NCBI RefSeq assembly: GCF_023509015.1
Contig: NZ_CP094975.1
Span: 2,551,501 to 2,615,500, forward strand
Direction: 5' to 3'
Origin: Pseudomonas abieticivorans
GTDB taxonomy: Bacteria; Pseudomonadota; Gammaproteobacteria; Pseudomonadales; Pseudomonadaceae
DNA: 64,000 nucleotides
Below are positions 49,801 to 58,279 of the stretch, piece by piece. The notes below the pieces were generated by a model, which did not search any database, was not told the origin of the DNA, and saw only the letters and a list, made by a program, of their open reading frames with translations. A program made the translations under genes and the position numbers. Within the stretch, counting starts at the first letter, position 1. Every line of letters starts with the position of its first letter.

Positions 49801-51483
49801 ATGGATATTAAACGCACGATCCTGATCGTCGCCCTGGCAATCGTGTCCTACGTCATGGTCCTTAAGTGGAACCAGGACTACGGCCAAGCTGCCTTGCCGA
49901 CTCAGAATGTTGCTACCAACTCTGCCGCCTCGGATTTGCCCGAAGCGCCATTGGCTAACAACACTCAAGCGAGTGCCGACGTACCCAACACCAACACTGC
50001 CGCTACCGCGCCAGCTTTGGCTCCGGACGCTGGCAGCAAGAACCTGATTCGCGTCAAGACCGATGTCCTGGATCTGGCTATCGATCCGAACGGGGGCGAC
50101 ATTGCCCAGCTGACTCTGCCGGAATATCCGCGCCGCCAGGATCACCCTGACGTGCCATTCCAGCTGTTCGACAACGGCGGCGAGCGCACCTACCTGGCGC
50201 AAAGCGGCCTGATCGGCACCAACGGCCCGGATTCGCGCCCTACCGGTCGCCCGCTGTACACCAGCGAGCAAAAAAGTTATCAACTGGCTGACGGTCAAAA
50301 CCAACTGGTTGTGGACCTGAAGTTCTCCGATAACGGCGTGAATTACATCAAGCGCTTCACTTTGGACCGCAATGAGTACGACCTGAAGGTCACCTACCTT
50401 GTGGATAACCAGAGCGCACAGCCTTGGTCCGGCAGCCTGTTCGCGCAATTGAAGCGTGACGCCAGCGCCGACCCATCGTCGAGCACCGCCACCGGTACCG
50501 CGACCTACCTGGGCGCCGCCCTCGGTACGCCAGCTGAGCCCTACAAAAAGATATCGATGAAAGATATCGACAAGGGCAGCCTGAAAGAGACCGTGCAAGG
50601 TGGTTGGGTAGCCTGGCTGCAGCACTACTTCGTCACCGCGTGGATTCCGAACAAATCGGATAACAACGCGATGTCGACTCGTAAAGACAGCGCCGGCAAC
50701 TACATCATTGGTTTCACAGGCCCGACGCTGACTGCAGCGCCTGGTGCAAAAGTCGAAACCAGCGCTGTGCTCTACGCCGGTCCTAAGATCCAGGACCGCC
50801 TGAAAGAACTGGCACCTGGCCTGGAACTGACCGTTGACTACGGCATTCTGTGGTTCATCGCTCAGCCGATCTTCTGGTTGCTGAAACATATCCACATGCT
50901 GCTGGGCAACTGGGGCTTCTCGATCATCTGCCTGACCATGCTGATCAAGTTGTTCTTCTTCCCGCTGTCGGCCGCCAGCTACAAGTCGATGGCGCGTATG
51001 CGTGCCGTTGCACCGAAACTGGCAATCCTGAAAGAGCAGCATGGCGACGACCGGCAGAAAATGTCGCAAGCCATGATGGAGCTGTACAAGAAAGAGAAGA
51101 TCAACCCGCTGGGCGGCTGCTTGCCAATCGTCGTGCAGATGCCGGTTTTCCTTTCGCTGTACTGGGTTCTGCTGGAAAGCGTGGAAATGCGCCAGGCACC
51201 GTGGATGTTCTGGATCACCGACCTGTCGATCAAGGATCCGTTCTTCATCCTGCCGATCATCATGGGCGCGACCATGTTCATCCAGCAGCGCCTGAACCCG
51301 ACTCCGCCGGATCCGATGCAGGCCAAGGTGATGAAGCTGATGCCAATCGTCTTCACCTTCTTCTTCCTGTGGTTCCCTGCTGGTCTGGTTATGTACTGGG
51401 TGACCAACAACACGCTGTCGATTCTGCAGCAGTGGTACATCACCCGCGGCATCGAGGCGAAAGCCAAGAAAGCTGCCGCCTGA
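49801..51483 (+). CDS. yidC: Membrane protein insertase YidC
   Basis: Inner-membrane insertase (560 aa). An N-terminal membrane segment (residues about 6-22) is followed by a large periplasmic domain (about residues 40-340). The C-terminal conserved core has five membrane segments: LLGNWGFSIICLTMLIKLFFFPLSAASYKSMARMRAVAPKL, and GGCLPIVVQMPVFLSLYWVLLESVE. The positively charged hydrophilic groove Arg and the cytoplasmic loop are in place. It is followed by a terminator. A DnaA box (50400) lies within the periplasmic-domain coding region. Confidence 0.97.
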   Translation: MDIKRTILIVALAIVSYVMVLKWNQDYGQAALPTQNVATNSAASDLPEAPLANNTQASADVPNTNTAATAPALAPDAGSKNLIRVKTDVLDLAIDPNGGDIAQLTLPEYPRRQDHPDVPFQLFDNGGERTYLAQSGLIGTNGPDSRPTGRPLYTSEQKSYQLADGQNQLVVDLKFSDNGVNYIKRFTLDRNEYDLKVTYLVDNQSAQPWSGSLFAQLKRDASADPSSSTATGTATYLGAALGTPAEPYKKISMKDIDKGSLKETVQGGWVAWLQHYFVTAWIPNKSDNNAMSTRKDSAGNYIIGFTGPTLTAAPGAKVETSAVLYAGPKIQDRLKELAPGLELTVDYGILWFIAQPIFWLLKHIHMLLGNWGFSIICLTMLIKLFFFPLSAASYKSMARMRAVAPKLAILKEQHGDDRQKMSQAMMELYKKEKINPLGGCLPIVVQMPVFLSLYWVLLESVEMRQAPWMFWITDLSIKDPFFILPIIMGATMFIQQRLNPTPPDPMQAKVMKLMPIVFTFFFLWFPAGLVMYWVTNNTLSILQQWYITRGIEAKAKKAAA

Positions 51484-51510
51484 CAGGTTTGATCATCTAA
51501 CCTGTGGATA

Positions 51511-51533
51511 AACGCCCCCTCGTGGGGCGTTTT
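51511..51533 (+). terminator. Rho-independent terminator after yidC
   Basis: AACGCCCC (51511-51518) pairs with GGGGCGTT (51524-51531), followed by TTT. A DnaA box (51503-51511) abuts the left arm, sharing one base with it. Confidence 0.82.
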
Positions 51534-51565
51534 GCTATCTGTCGTTTCCATCGAGGGGCCGTACC

Positions 51566-52936
51566 ATGAACACTTCCAAAGAAACCATCGCAGCGATTGC
51601 CACGGCCCAAGGCCGCGGTGGCGTGGGTATCGTGCGGATCTCCGGCCCCTTGGCGGAACAGGCGGCACTGGCCATCACCGGCAAAACCCTGAAGCCTCGC
51701 TATGCCCATTACGGCCCGATGCTTAGCGATGCCGACGAAGTGATCGACGAGGGCCTGGCGTTGTATTTCCCCGGCCCAAATTCGTTTACCGGGGAAGATG
51801 TCTTGGAACTGCAGGGTCACGGCGGCCCCGTGGTATTGGATATGCTGCTGCGCCGCTGCCTGGAACTGGGCTGCCGTTTGGCCCGGCCGGGCGAGTTCAG
51901 CGAGCGGGCGTTCCTCAATGACAAACTCGACTTGGCCCAGGCCGAGGCAATCGCCGACCTGATCGAAGCCAGTTCCGCACAGGCGGCACGCAACGCCGTG
52001 CGTTCCTTGCAGGGTGCTTTTTCCCGGCGTGTGGATAACTTGACCGAGAAATTGATCAACCTGCGTATCTACGTAGAGGCCGCGATCGACTTCCCCGAAG
52101 AGGAAATCGACTTTCTTGCCGATGGCCACGTACTGGGCATGCTCGATAAGGTACGCGAAGACTTATCCACAGTGCTGCGCGAAGCTGGGCAAGGTGCCCT
52201 GTTGCGCGATGGCATGACCGTAGTGATTGCCGGTCGGCCCAATGCCGGTAAATCCAGCTTGCTGAATTTGCTGGCGGGCCGTGAGGCGGCGATCGTGACG
52301 GATATCGCCGGTACCACCCGGGACATTTTGCGTGAACATATCCACATCGACGGCATGCCATTGCACGTCGTGGATACCGCAGGGTTGCGCGATACCGATG
52401 ACCAGGTGGAAAAGATCGGTGTAGAGCGTGCGCTCAAGGCCATTGGCGAGGCCGATCGAGTGCTGCTGGTGGTAGACGCCACGGCCCCGGAAGCCAGCGA
52501 CCCCTTTGCCCTGTGGCCGGAATTCCTCGAGCAACGCCCGGACCCGGCAAAAGTCACCCTGATCCGTAACAAGGCAGACCTGAGCGGCGAAACCATAGCC
52601 ATGGAGCAAAGTGCCGATGGCCATGTGACCATCAGCTTAAGCGCAACAGCCGAAGGGCAGGGCCTGGAATTGCTGCGTGAGCACCTGAAAGCATGCATGG
52701 GCTATGAGCAGACTGCCGAAAGCAGCTTCAGCGCTCGCCGGCGGCACCTGGAAGCGCTGCGCCATGCCAGCCAGTCCCTGGAGCATGGCAGGGCGCAGTT
52801 GACCCTGGCAGGGGCCGGTGAGCTGCTGGCAGAAGATTTGCGTCAGGCGCAGCAGTCATTGGGGGAGATCACCGGTGCGTTCAGCTCCGATGACCTGTTG
52901 GGGCGGATTTTTTCCAGCTTCTGCATCGGCAAATAG
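51566..52936 (+). CDS. mnmE: tRNA modification GTPase MnmE
   Basis: GTPase (456 aa) that works with MnmG to install cmnm5 at wobble U34. The N-terminal THF-binding domain starts [27 protein letters not shown]. The G domain is inserted at about residues 217-375: P-loop [12 protein letters not shown], switch [23 protein letters not shown] and NKADLS. The C-terminal CIGK carries the conserved Cys. Two DnaA boxes (52030, 52163) lie in the coding region. The partner gene mnmG is 5.3 kb downstream, across the accessory block. Confidence 0.97.
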   Translation: MNTSKETIAAIATAQGRGGVGIVRISGPLAEQAALAITGKTLKPRYAHYGPMLSDADEVIDEGLALYFPGPNSFTGEDVLELQGHGGPVVLDMLLRRCLELGCRLARPGEFSERAFLNDKLDLAQAEAIADLIEASSAQAARNAVRSLQGAFSRRVDNLTEKLINLRIYVEAAIDFPEEEIDFLADGHVLGMLDKVREDLSTVLREAGQGALLRDGMTVVIAGRPNAGKSSLLNLLAGREAAIVTDIAGTTRDILREHIHIDGMPLHVVDTAGLRDTDDQVEKIGVERALKAIGEADRVLLVVDATAPEASDPFALWPEFLEQRPDPAKVTLIRNKADLSGETIAMEQSADGHVTISLSATAEGQGLELLREHLKACMGYEQTAESSFSARRRHLEALRHASQSLEHGRAQLTLAGAGELLAEDLRQAQQSLGEITGAFSSDDLLGRIFSSFCIGK

Positions 52937-54397
52937 TCAGGCAACCGCCAGATCAAAGCGCAATACGGTCCCTGAAGGTTGCCCAGGGACCATCTGAATG
53001 TCGCTGCCATTGAGCTGCAGCATCCGTTTGACGATGATCAATCCCAATCCGCCGCTTTCCGAGGACGTGCGCCGCAACGCCGAGGCCCTGGAAAACAGCC
53101 CATCGCGCAGGCTTGGGTCGATACCGCCGCCGGTGTCACTGACCTCCACTTGGACTTTTGCCGATTGCCCCTGCATGCGCACCACGATTTGGGTGCCCGG
53201 CGGGTTATGGCGAATGGCGTTGTCCAGCAGGTTGGTCAGTACCCGCTCGATCATTGCCAGGTCGGCGCTGACGATAGGCACGGCGTGAGGCATGTCGACC
53301 TGCAGCAACTGATGCCGCGCCTCGGCCGCCAATTCAAATTTTTGCAGTACGTCTTGCACAAGGTCTGGCAAGGCGAATGCCTCGGTATCCGGCTGTACCA
53401 GCCCCGATTCCAGGCGTGCCAACTCGAACAGTTCCTGGGCCAGGCGCCCTACCTTGCGGCTTTGCCCCAGCGCCACGTCCAGATAATGCCGGCGTTCTGC
53501 CTGGCTGAGGGTTTCGTCCTTCAGGCGCAGGGTTTCCAGGTAGCCGTGCAGGGAGGTCATCGGGGTGCGCAGGTCGTGGGAAATGTTCGCCACCATGTCG
53601 CGACGCTGTTGGTCCTGGCGGGTCAGTTCACGCCATTGCTCGGAAATGCGTTGGCCCATCTGTGCGAAAGCACCGCGCAGCACGGCGATTTCGTCACCTT
53701 TACCATCGGCAGGCAGGTCGGTGGCCAACGAAGCCGCCAGCTCGCCATTGCCATCAAAACTGCGGACTGTTTGGGTCAGCGCCCGCAATGGACGGGTGAT
53801 CAGGCGAAAGGCAACCAGGCCCATGATCAAACTGAGCAGCGCCATCAGGAACATTGTCCACAGGGTGACCCGCAGTACCGAATCTCCCGAGAGGGCGGCA
53901 ACCAGCGCATCGTGAGCTTCGCCCTGTAGTACCACGTAAATATACCCGGCGTTGCGCCCACCAACTTGCACGGGAGCTGCGCTGAACACCTTCAGCGAAT
54001 CACTGCGCGGATCTTCGCCCAGCACCGGCAGGCGTGCACCGGACAATAACTTATGCACAGGCTCGAGATCGACCTTGTCCAGCTTCAAATGGCCGTCTGG
54101 CGCGGCGTTGCCGACGATCTTGCCGTCGTTGGACAGCAGGTACAGCTCTACCGAAGGGTTGACCGCCATCAGCTTGTCGAACAGATCGCGTATTGCGTCC
54201 GGGCGCCAGCCGCTGGTGTCCATCAGTTGCGCGGTGCCGGCGATGTGCCCAGCCAGGCCGATGGACAAGCGTTGCACCACCTCCTGTTCATGGCGGGTGC
54301 TGGCGTTGATCTGCAACCAGATGGAAACCCCGCTACAGGCCAGTAACAACGCGGCGAACACCAGCGACAGGCGCTGGGTAAGGCTCAAGGATCTCAT
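52937..54397 (-). CDS. Sensor histidine kinase
   Basis: Membrane sensor kinase (486 aa). TM1 is at about residues 8-28 and TM2 at about 178-200, enclosing a periplasmic sensor domain of about 150 residues. A HAMP domain follows, then the dimerisation domain with phospho-acceptor His274 in NISHDLRTPMTSLHGYL. The catalytic domain shows NLLDNAIRHN (N box), DTGGGIDPSL (G1) and GGLGLIIVKRML (G2). The start at 54397 overlaps the response regulator stop (ATGA). The signal is unknown; the divergent methionine-redox genes suggest envelope oxidation. Confidence 0.92.
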   Translation of the reverse strand: MRSLSLTQRLSLVFAALLLACSGVSIWLQINASTRHEQEVVQRLSIGLAGHIAGTAQLMDTSGWRPDAIRDLFDKLMAVNPSVELYLLSNDGKIVGNAAPDGHLKLDKVDLEPVHKLLSGARLPVLGEDPRSDSLKVFSAAPVQVGGRNAGYIYVVLQGEAHDALVAALSGDSVLRVTLWTMFLMALLSLIMGLVAFRLITRPLRALTQTVRSFDGNGELAASLATDLPADGKGDEIAVLRGAFAQMGQRISEQWRELTRQDQQRRDMVANISHDLRTPMTSLHGYLETLRLKDETLSQAERRHYLDVALGQSRKVGRLAQELFELARLESGLVQPDTEAFALPDLVQDVLQKFELAAEARHQLLQVDMPHAVPIVSADLAMIERVLTNLLDNAIRHNPPGTQIVVRMQGQSAKVQVEVSDTGGGIDPSLRDGLFSRASALRRTSSESGGLGLIIVKRMLQLNGSDIQMVPGQPSGTVLRFDLAVA

Positions 54398-55122
54398 GCT
54401 GAACTCTCTGCCGAGTTTGGCTCGGCGGCAAATTTGTAACCGCGGCCCCATACGGTGAGGATCCTGCGAGGCTCGGTCGGGTCTTGTTCTATCTTGGTGC
54501 GCAGGCGGTTGATGTGGGTATTTACCGTGTGTTCGTAGCCATCGTGCTGGTAACCCCACACCTCGTTGAGCAGGTCCATCCGCGAAAACACCTTGTCGGG
54601 GTGCCGGGCAAAGAAAAACAACAGGTCGAATTCACGCGGGGTCAGCGAAAGAATCTTGCCGTCCAGGCTGATTTCCCGCGCCAGCGGGTCGATCGACAAG
54701 CCATGGCGTACCAACAGCCCTGAATCCATTCTGGCGTTTTGCGCCAATGCATCGCTGCGGCGCATGAGTGCGCGCACCCGTGCCACCAGTTCAAGCATCG
54801 AGAACGGCTTGGCCAAGTAGTCATCCGCCCCCAGTTCCAGCCCCAGGATGCGGTGCACTTCACTGGAGCGAGCGCTGGTAATGATGATCGGTGTATAGCG
54901 GGCCATGGCCCGGGCGCGTTTGCAGATTTCCAGGCCGTCCACTCCAGGCAGCATCAGGTCCAGCACCAGAGCGTCCCAATTACCCTCCTCGAGCATGCGC
55001 ACGCCGACATTGCCGTCCGCCGCGTGCTCTACCACATAGCCTTCGTCACGCAGATGCAGGCGCAGGAGGTCAGCGATGTGGGCGTCATCTTCGACGATCA
55101 GGACGTGTTTGAGCCTTTCCAT
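54394..55122 (-). CDS. OmpR-family response regulator
   Basis: Response regulator (242 aa) with an N-terminal receiver domain. Asp55 in LVLDLMLPGVDG is the phosphorylation site, Asp12/13 are acidic pocket residues and the conserved Lys is in KPFSML. The winged-helix output domain (LTPREFDLLFFFARHPDKVFSRMDLLNEVWGY ... VNTHINRLRTKIE) is complete. It is the first gene of the pair and is divergent from the cytochrome b gene with a 148-base gap, so it probably controls that operon. The start at 55122 (MERLKHVLIVEDD) is preferred over a longer frame. Confidence 0.92.
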   Translation of the reverse strand: MERLKHVLIVEDDAHIADLLRLHLRDEGYVVEHAADGNVGVRMLEEGNWDALVLDLMLPGVDGLEICKRARAMARYTPIIITSARSSEVHRILGLELGADDYLAKPFSMLELVARVRALMRRSDALAQNARMDSGLLVRHGLSIDPLAREISLDGKILSLTPREFDLLFFFARHPDKVFSRMDLLNEVWGYQHDGYEHTVNTHINRLRTKIEQDPTEPRRILTVWGRGYKFAAEPNSAESSA

Positions 55123-55270
55123 GCGGTGTATTCCCCTTGTGCCATTAGGCCCATTGTTACCAATAAAAGGCCTGGGAGTTATCACATTTAATTTAACTCT
55201 GCGTGAGGACTTCGCGATGTGCCAGGGCCAAGACTAGGCTCCAGCAAAACAATAATTCCGGGAGCCGGAC

Positions 55271-55891
55271 ATGACCCCACTATCCAGCCACGCCGTTCAA
55301 CCCGCACCTAGTGCCACCCATCCGCGTTGGTTGCGGTTGACTCATTGGTTGAACGCCCTGGCGGTATTGATCATGGCCACCAGTGGATGGCGCATCTATA
55401 ACGCTTCGCCGTTTTTTGATTTCACCTTCCCCGCCGGTATCACTCTAGGCGGTTGGCTGGGCGGTGCGCTGCAATGGCACTTCGCAGGCATGTGGCTGCT
55501 GTTTTTCAATGGTGTGCTGTACGTACTGCTGAACATCGCCGGCGGCCGGCTGTTCCAGCGCTTTTTCCCGGTGTCACCCAAAGGCGTGCTGCGCGATGCC
55601 TTCGCTGCACTGCGCGGCAAACTGGCCCATGACAACCTGCGCGATTACAACCAGGTGCAGCGCTTCGCTTACCTGTTCGCCATGTTGGATATCACCGTGC
55701 TGGTCCTGTCAGGCCTGGTGCTGTGGAAATCGGTGCAGTTTCACCACTTGCGCGACTTGCTCGGCGGTTACGAAGCCGCACGCCGGGTGCACTTCATTGC
55801 CATGGCCTTGCTGATGGCGTTCGTGGGGGTACACCTGATCATGGTGGCCCTGGTACCGCGCACTTTGCGCGCCATGATTACTGGCCGCTAG
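55271..55891 (+). CDS. Membrane cytochrome b (YedZ1-like electron donor)
   Basis: Integral membrane haem protein (206 aa) of the cytochrome b561 / Ni-Fe hydrogenase cytochrome b group. There are four hydrophobic segments with His at likely haem positions: LRLTHWLNALAVLIM, WHFAGMWLLFFNGVLYVLL, and RRVHFIAMALLMAFVGVHLIMVAL. This would pass electrons from quinol to a periplasmic enzyme. The next gene, 15 bases on, encodes a Tat-exported molybdoenzyme, so the pair is a YedZ1/YedY1-like system. The donor and acceptor are inferred from context. Confidence 0.85.
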   Translation: MTPLSSHAVQPAPSATHPRWLRLTHWLNALAVLIMATSGWRIYNASPFFDFTFPAGITLGGWLGGALQWHFAGMWLLFFNGVLYVLLNIAGGRLFQRFFPVSPKGVLRDAFAALRGKLAHDNLRDYNQVQRFAYLFAMLDITVLVLSGLVLWKSVQFHHLRDLLGGYEAARRVHFIAMALLMAFVGVHLIMVALVPRTLRAMITGR

Positions 55892-55906
55892 GCAGAGGGA
55901 ACTGAC

Positions 55907-56692
55907 ATGAATTTTGGCAAACGTCCTTCTGATCTGGATGGCCCCGAGGTCCTGCGTGAAGCTCGCAAAGTCTTGGCCCCACGGATCGAATCAAGCTCGC
56001 GACGCAGTTTTTTGATGCGCTCGTTGACCCTGGGCGGCGTGGCGATGCTGTCGGGTTGCAGCCTGAGCGACAACGACAGCGTGGAAACCGCGCTGTCGGC
56101 CATCTCGCGGTTCAACGACCGGGTACAAGGCTGGATATTCGATCCCACTGCGCTGGCGCCCACCTATGACGCGTCGATGATCACCAAGCCGTTTCCTTTC
56201 AATGCGTTCTATGGGGTGGACGAGGCGCCGACGGTTGAAGAGCAGAACTACCGCCTAGAAGTGACAGGCATGGTGGCCGACAAACGCAGCTGGCGCCTGG
56301 AAGAACTGCGCGCCATGGCCCAGGTGGACCAAATCACTCGGCATATCTGCGTGGAAGGCTGGAGTGCGATCGGGCGCTGGGGCGGGGTGAAGTTCTCCGA
56401 TTTTCTGGCGCGGGTGGGCGCTGACACCAGTGCCAAATACATCGGCTTCAAATGCGCAGATGACTATTACACCAGCATCGACATGGCCACCGCACTGCAT
56501 CCACAAACGCTGCTGGCGTTGACTTACGACGGGCAAACGCTGCCAAGGGAATACGGTTTCCCGATGAAACTGCGCATGCCGACAAAACTTGGTTACAAAA
56601 ATCCCAAGCATATCCAGGCGATTTTTGTCACCAACACCTACCCGGGCGGCTACTGGGAAGACCAAGGCTACAACTGGTTTGGCGGTAGCTGA
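55907..56692 (+). CDS. Tat-exported molybdopterin-dependent oxidoreductase (YedY1-like)
   Basis: Sulfite-oxidase-fold molybdoenzyme (261 aa). The twin-arginine signal is SRRSFLMRSLTLGGVAML at residues 31-48. It ends in LSGC (Cys51), which could also act as a lipobox. The Mo ligand Cys148 lies in RHICVEGWSAIGRWGG, a hallmark of the family. The C-terminal GYKNPKHIQAIFVT block is typical. It is distinct from canonical MsrP in sequence and in its cytochrome partner. It is probably a periplasmic reductase of methionine sulfoxide or a related oxidised compound, based on its neighbours (Met-rich protein, MsrA). Confidence 0.87.
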   Translation: MNFGKRPSDLDGPEVLREARKVLAPRIESSSRRSFLMRSLTLGGVAMLSGCSLSDNDSVETALSAISRFNDRVQGWIFDPTALAPTYDASMITKPFPFNAFYGVDEAPTVEEQNYRLEVTGMVADKRSWRLEELRAMAQVDQITRHICVEGWSAIGRWGGVKFSDFLARVGADTSAKYIGFKCADDYYTSIDMATALHPQTLLALTYDGQTLPREYGFPMKLRMPTKLGYKNPKHIQAIFVTNTYPGGYWEDQGYNWFGGS

Positions 56693-56756
56693 ACAAAATT
56701 TCACCTGCGCAGCGTCCTTGCTGCGCCTTATAACCCTGACGTTCCACGGAGTTCAC

Positions 56757-57020
56757 ATGAAAAAGTTATCCACAGTTGTGCTTTCCCTGTGCCTGGCCCT
56801 GGGCACCGCTAGCGTGTTTGCTGCTGACACGATGAGCAACGACAGCATGAGTAAGGACAGTATGTCCAAAGACTCCATGTCCAAGGATGCGATGAAAAAG
56901 GACTCGATGAAGAAAGACGCCATGACCAAGAAAGATGCGATGAAAAAAGACAGCATGAGCAAGGATTCGATGTCCAAAGACACCATGAAAAAAGATTCTG
57001 ATGACGGCATGACCAAGTAA
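56757..57020 (+). CDS. Pentapeptide MXKDX repeat protein, Met-rich, exported
   Basis: Exported low-complexity protein (87 aa). The signal peptide MKKLSTVVLSLCLALGTASVFAA is followed by 11 tandem units of the form D-[ST/A]-M-[SKT]-[KN] (one has an extra Lys) and a short tail. The mature part has about 12 Met in 63 residues and no Cys, and is otherwise made of Asp, Ser, Ala and Lys. The start at 56757 has CACGGAG upstream; the longer open frame is not real. It resembles MrpX, the sacrificial methionine-rich peptide of Azospira, which is oxidised by hypochlorite and repaired by a YedY1 enzyme. It lies between the molybdoenzyme and msrA genes. Confidence 0.85.
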   Translation: MKKLSTVVLSLCLALGTASVFAADTMSNDSMSKDSMSKDSMSKDAMKKDSMKKDAMTKKDAMKKDSMSKDSMSKDTMKKDSDDGMTK

Positions 57021-57089
57021 ACGGGGCAATGACGGGCGACAGAAGTTATCCACATGTCGCCCGAGTACCCTTAACCCGGAGGAAGCACC

Positions 57090-57779
57090 ATGGTTATTTT
57101 CATGCGCAGCCTGGCTGCCATCGGCATTACGGCGGCTGCCTTGCTGTCCGGGTCGGCAATGGCGGGGGATCAGGCGTTTATCATCGCCCCGCCAAAGCTG
57201 GATGAACCCGCTGGCACGTCCCACAGCGAGACTGCGGTGTTCGCCGGTGGTTGCTTTTGGGGTGTGCAAGGTGTGTTCGAGCACGTCAAAGGCGTGAGCA
57301 AAGCCCTATCGGGGTACGCCGGTGGCGTTGCCCAGACGGCCCATTACGATGACGTGAGCGGTGGCGACACCGGCCATGCCGAATCAGTACAGGTCACCTT
57401 CGACCCTGCGCAGATCAGCTATGGCCATCTGCTGCAAATCTACTTCTCGGTCGCCCATGACCCCACCCAGCTCAACCGGCAGGGGCCAGACTCGGGTACC
57501 CAGTATCGCTCGACGGTGTTTGCGGCAACCCCGGAACAACACAAGGTTGCCCAAGCCTATATCGCCCAGCTCAATGGCTCCGGCGTTTATTCACAACCCT
57601 TGGCCACGACAGTGGAGGACTTGAAAGGGTTCTATGCTGCCGAGGATTACCACCAGGACTACCTTGTGCATAACCCCAGCAGCCTCTACATCGTAATCAA
57701 CGACCAACCCAAGATTGCCAACCTGGCCAAGGTGTTTGCCGACCGCTATCGGTCCGATCCCGTCCTGGTTCAGCCCTGA
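57090..57779 (+). CDS. msrA: Exported peptide methionine sulfoxide reductase A
   Basis: MsrA with an N-terminal signal peptide (229 aa), so it acts in the periplasm. The active-site motif is GGCFWGV, with Cys55. Substrate-pocket residues are in GYAGG and in the C-terminal DYHQDYL. I find no other Cys in the mature protein, so it is a one-Cys type with no resolving Cys and must rely on an outside reductant. It reduces the S-form of methionine sulfoxide. CGGAGGAAGC upstream supports the ATG at 57090. It is the last gene of the molybdoenzyme / Met-rich group and is followed by a terminator. Confidence 0.92.
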   Translation: MVIFMRSLAAIGITAAALLSGSAMAGDQAFIIAPPKLDEPAGTSHSETAVFAGGCFWGVQGVFEHVKGVSKALSGYAGGVAQTAHYDDVSGGDTGHAESVQVTFDPAQISYGHLLQIYFSVAHDPTQLNRQGPDSGTQYRSTVFAATPEQHKVAQAYIAQLNGSGVYSQPLATTVEDLKGFYAAEDYHQDYLVHNPSSLYIVINDQPKIANLAKVFADRYRSDPVLVQP

Positions 57780-57817
57780 CTGTAGGCCCCTTCAAGGTTT
57801 ATCCACAGTTCATCGAC

Positions 57818-57857
57818 GCCCTCGCGCTCTGTTCACACACAGACCGAGGGCTTTTTT
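57818..57857 (+). terminator. Rho-independent terminator after msrA
   Basis: GCCCTCG (57818-57824) pairs with CGAGGGC (57845-57851), with an inner TCTGT/ACAGA pairing, followed by TTTTTT. It closes the redox operon just before the origin-like region. Confidence 0.88.
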
Positions 57858-58279
57858 ATGCCTGTCATTCAGGCTTTTTTGTACACAGGGCGAAAATAAG
57901 CCCTGTGGGTAACCGCCCTTCAGCCCAGTTGATAAGACGCCCTCAAAGCAGGGGATAAATCCGCCTGTGGGTAAGTAGCACTTTCATCCACAGGCTTAGG
58001 CCGCTTATCCATAGGGCTCTTGGGCACATGACCACAACCTTTAATTTCTCTGTACAGTACGTAATATAAGGCCTGTAGCGTTCTATCCACAGAAAAGGTG
58101 CTGTATAGAAATAAACATAAAAACAAAGCTTTAATAAATTCTTCTCTCTTTATTTCTATTGCATGCCATTCATCCACAGCTGTTTAAATTTTGTGCAAAA
58201 GGTTTCTTTGGAGGGGGGTAAGTCCCTATACTGGTCAGCTATCCCAATTACCCAACACAGAACAGGCACGAGGTGCGTG
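57858..58279. other. Second oriC-like region upstream of mnmG
   Basis: Non-coding AT-rich stretch of about 420 bases. It contains degenerate DnaA boxes (TGTGGGTAA at 57904 and 57966, TCATCCACA at 57983 and 58170, TTATCCATA at 58015, CTATCCACA at 58083); an exact box lies just upstream at 57799. CTCTGTACA, ATAAGGCCT and TATCCACAGAAAAG (58048, 58066, 58084) occur in the same order and spacing as in oriC (48730, 48748, 48766), followed by AAGCTTTAA (58126 versus 48811). A duplicated origin module is the best description. From memory, pseudomonads are known to have a second ARS-type region here. Confidence 0.8.
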
